Assembly: GCF_020858115.1 (NCBI RefSeq) | Contig: NZ_JACYMM010000011.1 | Coordinates: 1-64,000, forward strand | Origin: Janthinobacterium sp. FW305-129 | Lineage (GTDB): Bacteria; Pseudomonadota; Gammaproteobacteria; Burkholderiales; Burkholderiaceae_D | Direction of reading: 5' to 3' | DNA: 64,000 nucleotides | Shown here: positions 29,581 to 38,835 of the stretch, in pieces | Layout: the number at the start of each line of letters is the position of its first letter | How positions within the stretch are numbered: position 1 is the first letter of the stretch | Translations under genes and position numbers: made by a program | Notes under the pieces: generated by a model | The model's input: the letters and a program-made list of their open reading frames with translations, nothing else | Databases searched by the model: none | Told to the model about the DNA's origin: nothing

Positions 29581-30498
29581 TCATGGATGCTCGCTTTCCG
29601 CATGCACGGCTTCGCGCCGCACCAGGTAAATGCCGCTGCCGATGATGATGGCCGCGCCGACCAGGGTGTATTCATCGGGCAAGGCGCGCCACAGCACCCA
29701 GTCCAGGGCCATGCCCCAGGCCAGGGCCGAGTACTCGAACGGCGCTACGCTGGACGCCTTGCCATGACGAAACGCCTCGGTAATGGCCAGCTGGCCCAGG
29801 AAGCCGCTCAGCGACAAGCCCGCCAGCAGCCACCAGTCTTCGTGGCGGATGCCCACCCATTCATGCGCCGACAGGGCCACGCCGCCGCCGGCCATCATCA
29901 CCATCAGCCAGAAGACCATGCTTTCGCTGGCATCCGTGCGACTCAGGATGCGCCCCGTGACGGCGGAAATGGCGTAACAGGCGGCCGAACCCAGCACGGC
30001 CAGGCCAGCCAGCGAAAAGAAGCCCGATCCGTCGGGACGCAGCGCCACCAGCACGCCCAGCAGGCCCACGGCGATGGCGCACCAGCGCGCAAAGTCAACT
30101 TTTTCCTTCAGGATAAAAACAGACAGGACCGTGATGATCAGGGGGGCAACGAAGAACAGCGCATACGTCTCGGCCAGCGACATGCGCTTCAAGCCGTAGG
30201 CGAACAGGGTAATCATCAGCACGCCCAGCGCGCCGCGCAGCAAATGCAGCGGCCAGCGCACCTTCATCACATTGTTAAACGCGCCGCGGTACAGCAGGTA
30301 CAGGCAGACGAGCGGCAAGGACGACAGGGCGCGCAAGGCCGTCACCTGCATGGGCGGATAATGGGCAGACAACAGCTTCATGGCCGTGTCCATCAAAGAA
30401 AACATGGCGACGGCGACCAGCATCACATAGATGCTGCGCAGGTTGGGATTGCGGGGTAACAGGACAGACTCCTGGCGAAAAAACGGGACCGTCATCAT
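29581..30498 (-). CDS. DMT-superfamily (EamA) transporter
   Basis: This 305-residue inner-membrane protein has ten predicted spans in two EamA repeats (first about 18-150, second about 165-300). Typical features are LRALSSLPLVCLYLLYR, YALFFVAPLIITVLSVFILKEK and the repeated PFEYSALAWG. It is a drug/metabolite-type exporter of unknown substrate. The start is one of two adjacent ATGs (30498 or 30495). It belongs to a three-gene block that separates lpxC from the peroxiredoxin gene. Confidence 0.85.
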   Translation of the reverse strand: MMTVPFFRQESVLLPRNPNLRSIYVMLVAVAMFSLMDTAMKLLSAHYPPMQVTALRALSSLPLVCLYLLYRGAFNNVMKVRWPLHLLRGALGVLMITLFAYGLKRMSLAETYALFFVAPLIITVLSVFILKEKVDFARWCAIAVGLLGVLVALRPDGSGFFSLAGLAVLGSAACYAISAVTGRILSRTDASESMVFWLMVMMAGGGVALSAHEWVGIRHEDWWLLAGLSLSGFLGQLAITEAFRHGKASSVAPFEYSALAWGMALDWVLWRALPDEYTLVGAAIIIGSGIYLVRREAVHAESEHP

Positions 30499-30557
30499 GG
30501 CGACGGCCGGAGCCAGGACAGCACGGTCTGGAAAGGCAGGGCCATGCTGTCCGCCCG

Positions 30558-30586
30558 ATTATAGCAAGCGCGGCTGTTTTTCCTTA
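30558..30586 (-). promoter_or_regulatory. Candidate promoter of the DMT transporter gene
   Basis: A consensus TATAAT lies on the minus strand at 30563-30558. The matching -35 position (30586-30581, TAAGGA) is weak. It sits between the XRE gene and the transporter gene, so the transporter may have its own promoter. Confidence 0.4.
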
Positions 30587-31357
30587 TGACACAGGCAACA
30601 GCATCACCAGCTTCAGCTCATGCTGGCGTGCCAGGTGCAGGGTGACCTGGTTGAAGCCTAGCGCGCCCTGTTGCGCATGCTGGAAGCGGCGCAAGCCCCC
30701 GTCGCGGCCCTGCACCTGCTGCGCGCCCCACCACAGGCGAAATTCAGGGCTGGCCTCGGCCAGTTCCGCGATCAGGCCAGCCAGCGGCGCCTGGTCCGCC
30801 TGGCGGCCGATATCGGCACGAAACTCCGCCACCAATCGCTGCGCCCGCTCCGGCCAGCCGACGATCAGCTCGCGCGCGCCAGGTTCCAGGAACATGAAGC
30901 GCAGCTGGTTCGGCGCGTCCCCGTCGCCATGCAGCCAGCCCATGAACAAGCTGGACGCGGCACCATTCCACGCCACGGCGTTCCATTCGCGGTCGAGGAT
31001 GTATGCGGGCGCGTCGATGGCGGCGACGATGGCGGCCAGCTCGGCGCTGGCAGGCCCGCCACCCTCGCCTGTGCCATGGCTGGGGTCATGCTTGTCGGCC
31101 ACCTCGAACAGATAGGCGCGCTCGGCCGTGCTCAGTTGCAGCACCTGCGCCAGACGCGCCAGCATCTTGGCCGACGCCGACACGGGCCGCCCCTGCTCCA
31201 GCCACGTCAGCCACGTGGGACTGACATCGCACAGCTGCGCCAGTTCCTCGCGCCGCAAACCCGGCGTGCGCCGGCGTCCGCCACCGGGCAAGCCAGCCAT
31301 GGCGGGGGTAACGGCTTCGCGCCGCGCGCGGATGAATTCAGCGAGCTTATTCGACAT
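30584..31357 (-). CDS. XRE-family regulator with MmyB-like ligand domain
   Basis: This 257-residue transcription factor has an N-terminal Cro/C1 helix-turn-helix domain (RRTPGLRREELAQLCDVSPTWLTWLEQGR, about residues 29-57) and a C-terminal MmyB-like PAS-type domain (DAPAYILDREWNAVAWNGAA, then FMFLEPGARELIVGW). Proteins of this build often control a divergent neighbour. Here that is the methyltransferase gene, starting 105 bp away, with a perfect inverted repeat between. The ligand is unknown. Confidence 0.9.
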   Translation of the reverse strand: MSNKLAEFIRARREAVTPAMAGLPGGGRRRTPGLRREELAQLCDVSPTWLTWLEQGRPVSASAKMLARLAQVLQLSTAERAYLFEVADKHDPSHGTGEGGGPASAELAAIVAAIDAPAYILDREWNAVAWNGAASSLFMGWLHGDGDAPNQLRFMFLEPGARELIVGWPERAQRLVAEFRADIGRQADQAPLAGLIAELAEASPEFRLWWGAQQVQGRDGGLRRFQHAQQGALGFNQVTLHLARQHELKLVMLLPVS

Positions 31358-31408
31358 AAGATGCCTGCATGGTAGTAGATATACCAGTATAAGTTATGGT
31401 CTTGTTAC

Positions 31409-31424
31409 AGGATAATTTTATCCT
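31409..31424. promoter_or_regulatory. Inverted repeat, candidate XRE operator
   Basis: AGGATAA (31409-31415) and TTATCCT (31418-31424) are perfect 7-bp arms with a TT centre. They lie between the divergent XRE regulator and methyltransferase genes, 38 bp before the methyltransferase ATG. The position suits a regulator site that senses the ligand of the XRE protein. Confidence 0.45.
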
Positions 31425-31461
31425 TATTCTGCAGGAACTCACCCATCAACAGGAGAAAACC

Positions 31462-32229
31462 ATGCAGCAGCACGATGTCGTTACCGAACAGTTTGGCAAG
31501 ACGGCGAATGCCTACCTGAGCAGCGCGGTGCACGCGCAAGGGGCCGACCTGGTGCTGATGCAGGAATGCGCGCGCCGCCACGGCAAGCCGGTGGTACTGG
31601 ATCTGGGCTGCGGCGCCGGCCACGCCAGCTTCGCCGTCGCTCCTGTGGCGCAATCGGTCGTCGCCTACGACCTGGCGCAGCCCATGCTCGACGTCGTCGA
31701 CTGCGCCAGGGTGCAGCGCGGCTTGCACAATATCCGCACGCAGCAGGGCGACGTGGCGCGCCTGCCGTTTGCCGATGCCAGCTTCGACATGGTCGTCACG
31801 CGCTTTTCCGCCCACCACTGGAACGACGTGGCCGCTGCCCTGGCGGAAGCCTGGCGCGTGCTGCGCCCGAACGGCACGTTATTAGTGGTCGATATCGTCG
31901 CGCCGAAAACGGCCCTGTACGACAGCACCTTGCAGGCGGTGGAAATGCTGCGCGACGCATCCCACGTGCGCGACTACCGTACCTGCGAATGGGGTGCCAA
32001 GTTCGACAACGCGGGCTTTACGCACAGCTTGCGCAGCGTGTGGAAGCTGACGATGCAGTTCGACGAGTGGGTGGCGCGCATGCGCACGCCGCACGAAAGA
32101 GTGGCGGCCATCCGCAACCTGTTCGATGGCGCGCCCGAGGAAGCGCGCCGCTACTTCGCGCTGCAGGACGACTATTCGTTCAGCATCGATGCGGCCATGT
32201 TCGAGGCGACGAAACCGTCGGTGCAATAA
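31462..32229 (+). CDS. Class I SAM-dependent methyltransferase (UbiE-like)
   Basis: This 255-residue methyltransferase_11-type enzyme has SAM motif I VLDLGCGAGHASFAVA near residues 46-61, the acidic loop VVAYDLAQPML, and the post-motifs QGDVARLPFADASFDMV and LLVVDIVAPKT. AGGAG lies 6 bp before ATG 31462, which decides the start over an in-frame codon 66 bp upstream. Its substrate is unknown. It is divergent from the XRE regulator and convergent with the peroxiredoxin gene, with a strong terminator in between. Confidence 0.88.
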   Translation: MQQHDVVTEQFGKTANAYLSSAVHAQGADLVLMQECARRHGKPVVLDLGCGAGHASFAVAPVAQSVVAYDLAQPMLDVVDCARVQRGLHNIRTQQGDVARLPFADASFDMVVTRFSAHHWNDVAAALAEAWRVLRPNGTLLVVDIVAPKTALYDSTLQAVEMLRDASHVRDYRTCEWGAKFDNAGFTHSLRSVWKLTMQFDEWVARMRTPHERVAAIRNLFDGAPEEARRYFALQDDYSFSIDAAMFEATKPSVQ

Positions 32230-32230
32230 A

Positions 32231-32257
32231 AAAACGGCGCCGATGGCGCCGTTTTTA
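32231..32257. terminator. Bidirectional intrinsic terminator
   Basis: AAAACGGCGCC (32231-32241) and GGCGCCGTTTT (32245-32255) form a perfect 11-bp stem with loop GAT. T-runs follow on both strands. It serves the convergent methyltransferase and peroxiredoxin genes. Confidence 0.9.
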
Positions 32258-32269
32258 TTGCGTATCTGC

Positions 32270-32776
32270 TTAGGCCAGCTGGCTCAGCAGCGTCTCCGCA
32301 TTCGACACTTCAAACTTGCCGCCCTGCTCGATGTTCAATTGCGTCACGACGCCATTGTCGACCAGCATCGAGTAGCGCTGCGAGCGCGTGCCCATGCCGA
32401 ACTTGGAGAAATCGGCGTCCAGGCCCAGGGCCTTGCTGTAGGCGGCATTGCCGTCAGCCATCATGCGTACGATGCCGGTGGCTTTCTGGTCGCGGCCCCA
32501 GGCGCCCATCACGAACGCGTCGTTGACGGAGATGCACCAGATTTCATCGACGCCCGCCGCTTTCAGGTCGGCGGCGTGCTGGACGTAGCCTGGCACGTGC
32601 TGTGCGGAGCAGGTCGGGGTATACGCGCCTGGCAGGCCGAAAATGGCGATCTTCTTGCCCTTGACCAGGTCTTGCACGTTGAACGTGTTCGGGCCCAGTG
32701 CGCAACCTTCGGTTTCGCTTTCGATGAATTCGGCCAGGGTGCCTTCTGGCAGGGTGTCGCCGATCTTGATGGTCAT
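32270..32776 (-). CDS. Peroxiredoxin (Prx5/redoxin family)
   Basis: This 168-residue thiol peroxidase of the Prx5-like group has the peroxidatic Cys56 in PGAYTPTCSAQHVPGY and a further Cys in IWCISVNDAFVM. The start ATG 32776 has AAGGAG upstream (on the minus strand ACAAGGAGTCAAC). The open frame extends 54 codons further, but the protein family begins here. It is predicted to reduce hydroperoxides in the cytoplasm. It lies directly downstream of ftsZ, its usual neighbour, behind its own leader with a 34-bp palindrome. Confidence 0.92.
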   Translation of the reverse strand: MTIKIGDTLPEGTLAEFIESETEGCALGPNTFNVQDLVKGKKIAIFGLPGAYTPTCSAQHVPGYVQHAADLKAAGVDEIWCISVNDAFVMGAWGRDQKATGIVRMMADGNAAYSKALGLDADFSKFGMGTRSQRYSMLVDNGVVTQLNIEQGGKFEVSNAETLLSQLA

Positions 32777-32803
32777 GTTGACTCCTTGTGTACTGTCGGT
32801 TAA

Positions 32804-32837
32804 GGGCGCCGCCCGCTCCATGGAGCGGGCGGCGCCC
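32804..32837. repeat. Perfect 34-bp palindrome in the peroxiredoxin leader
   Basis: Two 17-bp arms meet without a spacer (left arm 32804-32820, right arm 32821-32837), very GC-rich, centred on TCCATGGA. It lies 28-61 nt upstream of the peroxiredoxin ATG, so in RNA it would make a very stable hairpin in the 5' leader. No T-run follows, so it is not an ordinary terminator. A protein-binding site or an mRNA-stabilising hairpin is possible. Confidence 0.75.
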
Positions 32838-32946
32838 ATGATCTGGTTCTGCCGGCATGATGCCGACACTGCGCGATAGTATGCCTGACTTGCCGTATTT
32901 GTGCAGAAAACGGCCGGAAAGGCAAAGTCAAAAGTCAAAAAACGGC

Positions 32947-32975
32947 AAAAAAAACGGCGGCCCTCAGGCCGCCGT
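32947..32975 (-). terminator. Intrinsic terminator of ftsZ
   Basis: ACGGCGGCC (32954-32962) and GGCCGCCGT (32967-32975) form a perfect 9-bp stem with loop CTCA. On the minus strand it is followed by a run of eight T, 25 bp past the ftsZ stop. It marks the end of the division and cell wall cluster. Confidence 0.9.
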
Positions 32976-32999
32976 CATGCTTGCAAACATCAGATCACC

Positions 33000-34208
33000 T
33001 TAGTCGGCTTGCTTGCGCAGGAAGGCAGGAATGTCGTAGGTTTCCATGCCATTCTTTTCCATCGCGCGCACTTGCTCGGAAGCCGATTCGCGGCGCCATA
33101 CGGCTGGTGCCTTCATGCCGTCGAAACCGGCTGCCGGCGTGGCTACGCCGACCGTCGTCGTCGCCGCTTGCGCGCTACCCATGGCAGCCGATGGGGTCAG
33201 CGGGCTGTTGTGGGTGCCGGTACGCAACACTTGCTGCGGTACCAGCTGGATGTTTTTCTTCGCGCGGCCCAGGCCCGTGGCCACCACGGTGACGCGGATG
33301 TCGTCGCCCATGGCGTCGTCGTAGGCGATACCTTGCGCGATCGACGCGTCCGGCGCGGCAAACGCGCGCACGGCAGCCATGACTTCCTTGATCTCCTTAC
33401 CCTTCAAGCCACGGCTGGCCGTGACGTTGACCAGCACGCCGCGCGCGCCCGACAGGTCGATGCCGTCCAGCAGCGGCGAAGCGACAGCCTGTTCGGCGGC
33501 GATGCGCGCGCGGTCGACGCCGGAAGCGGTCGCTGTGCCCATCATGGCCTTGCCCTGCTCGCCCATGATGGTTTTCACGTCGTTGAAGTCGACGTTGATA
33601 TGGCCCGGCACGTTGATGATCTCGGCGATGCCGGCCACCGCGTTGTTGAGCACATCATCGGCGTGCTGCATCCATTCCAGCATGCTTTCGTCTTCGTAGA
33701 TCTCTTCCAGCTTCTCGTTGAGGATGATGATCAGCGAATCGACGTGCAGGGACAGCTGCTCCAGACCTTCGTCGGCGATGTCCATGCACTTCTGGCCTTC
33801 GTACGAGAACGGTTTCGATACCACGGCCACCGTCAGCGCGCCCAGTTCCTTGGCCACTTCGGCCACGATAGGAGCGGCGCCCGTGCCCGTGCCGCCGCCC
33901 ATGCCGGCAGCGATGAAGACCATGTGCGCGCCACGCAGCGAATCGGCGATGCGCGTGCGCGACTCTTCCGCCAGCTGGCGGCCGACGGCAGGCTTCATGC
34001 CGGCACCCAGACCGGTATCGCCGATCTGGATGATGTTATGGGCCTTCGATGTCGACAGGGCCTGTGCGTCGGTGTTGGCGGCAATGAACTCCACACCCGA
34101 CATGCCTTTGTTGATCATGTGTTGGACTGCATTGCCACCCGCACCGCCGACGCCGACGACCTTGATGACGGTACCTAAAGCTGTGTTATCGACCATATCG
34201 AACTCCAT
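33000..34208 (-). CDS. ftsZ: Cell division GTPase FtsZ
   Basis: FtsZ is the tubulin-like GTPase that forms the division ring. The 402-residue protein has the nucleotide motifs GVGGAGGNAV (about 19-28), the tubulin signature GGGTGTGAAP (about 106-115), a variable linker, and the C-terminal peptide YDIPAFLRKQAD that binds FtsA and ZipA. ATG 34208 has AGGAG 6 bp upstream. It is the last gene of the cluster, 154 bp after ftsA. Confidence 0.98.
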   Translation of the reverse strand: MEFDMVDNTALGTVIKVVGVGGAGGNAVQHMINKGMSGVEFIAANTDAQALSTSKAHNIIQIGDTGLGAGMKPAVGRQLAEESRTRIADSLRGAHMVFIAAGMGGGTGTGAAPIVAEVAKELGALTVAVVSKPFSYEGQKCMDIADEGLEQLSLHVDSLIIILNEKLEEIYEDESMLEWMQHADDVLNNAVAGIAEIINVPGHINVDFNDVKTIMGEQGKAMMGTATASGVDRARIAAEQAVASPLLDGIDLSGARGVLVNVTASRGLKGKEIKEVMAAVRAFAAPDASIAQGIAYDDAMGDDIRVTVVATGLGRAKKNIQLVPQQVLRTGTHNSPLTPSAAMGSAQAATTTVGVATPAAGFDGMKAPAVWRRESASEQVRAMEKNGMETYDIPAFLRKQAD

Positions 34209-34362
34209 GATGTGCTCCTATCAGATGCGGTTTCCAAGCGCCAGGCCTCATATTGGTAGGAGAACTGGAGATTGAAAACTGCGGTTAAATATAAAATAAA
34301 ATTATGTGTGTGTACCTGCGATGCTGCCAAAAAACCTGACCTGCCGGGCCTGAAGCACGCCC

Positions 34363-35595
34363 TTAAAAATTCCCCAAAAACCATTCCTTCATGCGCTGCC
34401 AGACCGCCTTCACCGAACCGTCCTGACGCGTCACGATGTGGCCGCGCAGGTATTGCTTCTTCGCTTCCAGCAGCAGGCCCAATACCGTGGCATAGCGCGG
34501 ACTGCGCACCACGTCGGCCAGCTGGCCCCGATACTCGGGCGTGCCCAGGCGCGCCGGTTTCAGGAAGATGTCTTCCGCCATTTCCACCATGCCGGGCATG
34601 ATGGAGGTGCCGCCCGTGAGCACGATGCCCGACGACAGCACGCCTTCATAGCCGGATTCGCGCACCACCTGGTGCACCATCGCGAACAGCTCCTCGACGC
34701 GCGGTTCGATCACTGCCGCCAGCGCCTGGCGCGACAGGTTGCGCGGGCCGCGGTCGCCCAGGCCCGGCACTTCCAGCGATTCGCCGGGGTCGGCCAGGAC
34801 CTGCTTGGCCACGCCATAGCGGATCTTGATTTCTTCCGCTTCCGCGGTCGGGGTACGCAAGGCCATGGCGATGTCGTTGGTGATCTGGTCGCCGGCGATG
34901 GGAATGACGGCCGTATGGCGGATCGCGCCATCGGAGAATACCGCCACATCGGTCGTGCCGCCGCCGATGTCGATCAGCACCACGCCCAGTTCCTTCTCGT
35001 CCGGCGTGAGCACCGCATCGGCGGACGCCATCGGCTGCAGGATCAGGTCCGACACTTCCAGGCCGCAGCGGCGCACGCACTTGACGATATTCTGCACCGC
35101 CGACACGGCGCCGGTGACGATATGCACCTTTACCTCCAGGCGGATGCCGCTCATGCCGATAGGCTCGCGCACATCTTCCTGGCTGTCGACGATGAACTCT
35201 TGCGGCACCGTGTGCAGCAATTGCTGATCGGTCGGAATGTTAACCGCTTTTGCCGTCTCGATGACGCGCGCCACGTCGGTCGCCGTCACTTCCTTGTCCT
35301 TGATGGCCACCATGCCGCTGGAATTGAAGCTGCGGATATGGCTGCCCGCAATGCCCGCATAGACATTGCGGATCTTGCAGTCGGCCATCAGCTCGGCCTC
35401 TTCCAGCGCGCGCTGGATGGACTCCACCGTCGCTTCGATATTGACCACCACGCCTTTTTTCAGGCCCTTCGATTCGTGCTGGCCCAGCCCGATCACTTCG
35501 TGGCGCCCGTCGGACATCACTTCGGCTACCACCGCCACCACTTTCGAGGTGCCGATGTCGAGGCCGACGATCAGGTTTTTCGCGTCTTTTGTCAT
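34363..35595 (-). CDS. ftsA: Cell division protein FtsA
   Basis: FtsA is the actin-like membrane tether of FtsZ. The 410-residue protein has the actin-fold phosphate motifs LIVGLDIGTSKVVAV at the N-terminus and VLIDIGGGTTDVAVF in the middle, and a C-terminal amphipathic helix (VWQRMKEWFLGNF) for membrane binding. It lies in the order ftsQ-ftsA-ftsZ, with 42 bp between ftsQ and ftsA. Confidence 0.97.
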   Translation of the reverse strand: MTKDAKNLIVGLDIGTSKVVAVVAEVMSDGRHEVIGLGQHESKGLKKGVVVNIEATVESIQRALEEAELMADCKIRNVYAGIAGSHIRSFNSSGMVAIKDKEVTATDVARVIETAKAVNIPTDQQLLHTVPQEFIVDSQEDVREPIGMSGIRLEVKVHIVTGAVSAVQNIVKCVRRCGLEVSDLILQPMASADAVLTPDEKELGVVLIDIGGGTTDVAVFSDGAIRHTAVIPIAGDQITNDIAMALRTPTAEAEEIKIRYGVAKQVLADPGESLEVPGLGDRGPRNLSRQALAAVIEPRVEELFAMVHQVVRESGYEGVLSSGIVLTGGTSIMPGMVEMAEDIFLKPARLGTPEYRGQLADVVRSPRYATVLGLLLEAKKQYLRGHIVTRQDGSVKAVWQRMKEWFLGNF

Positions 35596-35637
35596 TTCTG
35601 TCGCCTACTGTATGGGCTATAAATTAAGATTATTGGA

Positions 35638-36450
35638 TTAAGTCGGTTTTTTAATCGGACTACTGTTTTTCTTCTTCATCACCGGCTTGCCATCCTTGCC
35701 TTCGGCCGGTATCACCAGGCCGGCGGAACTGAGCGCCAGGCCATTCTGGTAGCGCATATCGATCGTATCGATATTCTCCAGCCGGCTCGCCAGTTGCGGG
35801 TAGATGCCCACCAGCCGGTCCACCCGCGCCTTCAGGGTCGTATGATTCTGCTCGCGTCCCAGCGCAACGCTCATGCCGTTATCCAGTTTCACCGTCCACG
35901 CATAGCGGCTCGACAGCGACAGGGTTTCCGGCACCATCTTCAGCGGCGCAAACCACTTTGCCAGCTGCACGTAGGTGGCCAGCACTTCCTTTTCGCTGCC
36001 ATCCGGTCCCGAAAACGCGGGCAGTTCATGGTCATCCTCGGCCTCGGCCACATTGGCCGTAAACACGTCGCCCTTGACCGACAGCAGGCGTCCATCCTCG
36101 CCCCAGGTGCCCAGCGCTTCGTGTTCTTCCAGCGCCACGATCAGCTGGTTCGGCCACTCGCGCCGCACGCTGGCGCGGCGCACCCAGGGCACCGATTCGA
36201 ACACGCCGCGCACGCTTTCCAGGTTGGTCGTGAAAAAATTGCCCTTGATGCGGCCCAGTGTGCCGCTGCGCAGGGTCAGATAATTCACGTGGCGCAGGCC
36301 CTTGTCGTCCGCGCTTTCCACCTTGATCGTGCGCAGGTCGAACATGGGACGCTGCGACACCCACCAGACGCCGGCGGCCACGCACACGACCAGCACCGCG
36401 GCCAGCAGGCCGTTGGCAGTCGTATTGAGGCTTTTAGCGTCATGCCACAT
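35638..36450 (-). CDS. ftsQ: Cell division protein FtsQ
   Basis: FtsQ scaffolds the divisome with FtsB and FtsL. The 270-residue bitopic protein has a short cytoplasmic tail, one membrane span at about 14-33 (LLAAVLVVCVAAGVWWV), a POTRA domain (FDLRTIKVES...) and a beta domain. The start ATG 36450 lies 1 bp after the ddl stop. The lysine-rich C-terminal tail (MKKKNSSPIKK) is slightly unusual. Confidence 0.95.
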   Translation of the reverse strand: MWHDAKSLNTTANGLLAAVLVVCVAAGVWWVSQRPMFDLRTIKVESADDKGLRHVNYLTLRSGTLGRIKGNFFTTNLESVRGVFESVPWVRRASVRREWPNQLIVALEEHEALGTWGEDGRLLSVKGDVFTANVAEAEDDHELPAFSGPDGSEKEVLATYVQLAKWFAPLKMVPETLSLSSRYAWTVKLDNGMSVALGREQNHTTLKARVDRLVGIYPQLASRLENIDTIDMRYQNGLALSSAGLVIPAEGKDGKPVMKKKNSSPIKKPT

Positions 36451-36451
36451 A

Positions 36452-37420
36452 TCAGCGCCGTCCCTTGTGCATTTTCAGGCTTGCGCCGGCAACGATTTCC
36501 AGGCACAGGTCTTCATAGCTGGTGCCTTCCGCGCGCGCCGCCATCGGCACGAGCGAATGACCCGTCATGCCGGGCGAGGTATTGACCTCCAGCAAAAACA
36601 GCTTGCTGTCGGCCGCGCGCATCAGCACATCGACCCGTCCCCAGCCTTCGCAGCCGAGGGCGCGGTACGCCGCCAGGGCGATGCGTTCCATCTCGGCGAT
36701 GATGGCCGGGTCCAGCTGCGGCGGGCAGAAGTACTGCGTGTCGTCGGTAAAATACTTGTTCTGGTAATCGTAATTGCCTTGCGGCGCGACGATTTCGATC
36801 GGCGGCAACGCGCGCGCCGAGGCGCCCTTGCCCAGGATCGCGACGGTGAACTCGCGGCCCTTGATGAATTCCTCGGCCAGCACCGAATCATCGAGGCCGG
36901 CGGCGATGTCGTAGGCGGCCTGGAAGGCGGACGCTTCGTTGACCGTCGTGATGCCGATGCTCGAGCCTTCATGCGGCGGCTTGACGATCAGCGGCAAGCC
37001 CAATTCCGCGGCGACCTTGGCCAGGTCGGAGCTGTCGTCCAGCACCGCGTACTTCGGCGTCGGCAGCTCGTGCATCAGCCAGATCATCTTGGTGTAAACC
37101 TTGTCCATGCCCACCGAACAGGCCATCACGCCGCTGCCCGTGTACGGGATGCCCAGCTGTTCCAGCGCGCCCTGCAGGCTGCCGTCTTCGCCGAAGCGGC
37201 CGTGCAGCGCGATGAAGACGCGGTCAAACTTCTCAGCGGCCAGTTCGGCCAGGCTGCGTTCGCCCGTGTCGAAGCCATGCGCATCCACGCCATGGCTTTT
37301 CAAAGCGGCCAGCACGCCCGCGCCGGACATCAGCGACACTTCGCGCTCGGCCGAACGGCCGCCGAACAGGACGCCGACCTTGCCCAATTGTTTTACGTCG
37401 ATAGCTGAAGCTTGGTTCAC
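36452..37420 (-). CDS. ddl: D-alanine--D-alanine ligase
   Basis: Ddl makes the D-Ala-D-Ala dipeptide of peptidoglycan. The 322-residue ATP-grasp enzyme has [18 protein letters not shown] at the N-terminus, the ATP-binding [12 protein letters not shown] and the Mg-binding [15 protein letters not shown]. The start is a GTG at 37420 with AAAGG 6 bp upstream. It lies 1 bp from the murC stop and is DdlB-like by its place in the cluster. Confidence 0.96.
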   Translation of the reverse strand: MNQASAIDVKQLGKVGVLFGGRSAEREVSLMSGAGVLAALKSHGVDAHGFDTGERSLAELAAEKFDRVFIALHGRFGEDGSLQGALEQLGIPYTGSGVMACSVGMDKVYTKMIWLMHELPTPKYAVLDDSSDLAKVAAELGLPLIVKPPHEGSSIGITTVNEASAFQAAYDIAAGLDDSVLAEEFIKGREFTVAILGKGASARALPPIEIVAPQGNYDYQNKYFTDDTQYFCPPQLDPAIIAEMERIALAAYRALGCEGWGRVDVLMRAADSKLFLLEVNTSPGMTGHSLVPMAARAEGTSYEDLCLEIVAGASLKMHKGRR

Positions 37421-37421
37421 A

Positions 37422-38825
37422 TCAGGCCTTTACAGTGTTGGATTGATACGTTGTCAGTTGATTCGGGATGCCGCTGATGGAGCCGGCTCCCATGGTCAGC
37501 ACGACGTCGCCGTCGCGCGCCACGCTCATGATGGTGTCGGCCATGTCCGTCATGGACTCGACGAAAATCGGTTCGATCTTGCCGCGCGCGCGCAGCGCAT
37601 GCGCCAGTGCGCGGCCGTCGGCGGCGACGATAGGCGCCTCGCCCGCCGCATACACTTCGGACAAGAGCAAGACGTCGGGCGCACCCAATACCTTGACGAA
37701 ATCCTCGAACAGGTCGCGCGTGCGGCTGTAGCGGTGCGGCTGGAACGCCAGCACCAGGCGGCGGCCAGGATAGGCGGCGCGCGCGGCGGCCAGGGTGACT
37801 TCCGTTTCCACCGGATGGTGGCCGAAATCGTCGACCAGCGCGAAGCTGCCGCCATTCGGCAGCGCCACGTCGCCATAGCGCGTGAAGCGGCGGCCCACGC
37901 CAGAAAACTCGGCCAGGCCCTGCTGCGTGGCGCTGTCGGCGATGCCGATTTCGCGCGCGATGGCGATCGCCGAGCAGGCATTCTGCACGTTGTGCATGCC
38001 GGGCTGGTTCAGCACCACGTCGAGGTCAGGATAACCTTCCTGCAGCACGGTGAAATGCATTTCCAGGCCCACGGCGCGCGCGTTGATGGCGCGCACTTGC
38101 GCGTCTTCCGCGAAACCGTAAGTGGTGACGGGCTTGGTGACGGACGGGATGATGGCGCGCACGTGCGGATCGTCGATGCACAGCATTGCGCGGCCATAGA
38201 ACGGCAAGCGGTGCGTGAACTGCACGAAAGCCTGCTTGAGCTTTTCGAAATCGTGCTCGTAGGTATCCATGTGATCGGCGTCGATATTCGTGATCACTTC
38301 GATCATCGGCGTGAGGTTCAGGAACGAGGCGTCCGATTCATCGGCTTCGGCCACCAGGTAGTCGCCCGAGCCCAGCTTGGCGTTCGCGCCGGCGCTGGTC
38401 AAGCGGCCACCAATGACGAAAGTCGGGTCGAGACCGCCCTGCGCCAGCACGGAAGCGACCAGGCTGGTGGTGGTGGTTTTGCCGTGCGTGCCGGCGATGG
38501 CGATGCCGCGCTTCAGGCGCATCAACTCGCCCAGCATCACGGCGCGCGGCACCAGCGGAATCTTGCGCGCGCGCGCTGCCGCCACTTCCGGATTGTCTTG
38601 CGGGACGGCGCCCGACGTCACTACCGCATCGGCGTCGCCGATGTTCTCGGCCGCGTGGCCCAGCATGACGGTCGCGCCCAGGCCCGCCAGGCGCTGCGTC
38701 GCCGCATTGCTGCCCAGGTCGGAGCCCGACACCTTGTAGCCGAGGTTGACCAGCACTTCGGCGATGCCGCTCATGCCGCTGCCGCCAATGCCGACAAAGT
38801 GGATATTGTTTACTTTATGCTTCAC
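37422..38825 (-). CDS. murC: UDP-N-acetylmuramate--L-alanine ligase
   Basis: MurC adds L-Ala to UDP-MurNAc. The 467-residue protein begins [24 protein letters not shown], the canonical MurC N-terminus, which sets the start at the GTG at 38825 (GAGG lies 8 bp upstream). A longer frame runs back into murG. It has the ATP loop [13 protein letters not shown] near residue 112. It follows murG by 10 bp. Confidence 0.96.
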   Translation of the reverse strand: MKHKVNNIHFVGIGGSGMSGIAEVLVNLGYKVSGSDLGSNAATQRLAGLGATVMLGHAAENIGDADAVVTSGAVPQDNPEVAAARARKIPLVPRAVMLGELMRLKRGIAIAGTHGKTTTTSLVASVLAQGGLDPTFVIGGRLTSAGANAKLGSGDYLVAEADESDASFLNLTPMIEVITNIDADHMDTYEHDFEKLKQAFVQFTHRLPFYGRAMLCIDDPHVRAIIPSVTKPVTTYGFAEDAQVRAINARAVGLEMHFTVLQEGYPDLDVVLNQPGMHNVQNACSAIAIAREIGIADSATQQGLAEFSGVGRRFTRYGDVALPNGGSFALVDDFGHHPVETEVTLAAARAAYPGRRLVLAFQPHRYSRTRDLFEDFVKVLGAPDVLLLSEVYAAGEAPIVAADGRALAHALRARGKIEPIFVESMTDMADTIMSVARDGDVVLTMGAGSISGIPNQLTTYQSNTVKA

Positions 38826-38835
38826 AGAGCTAACC

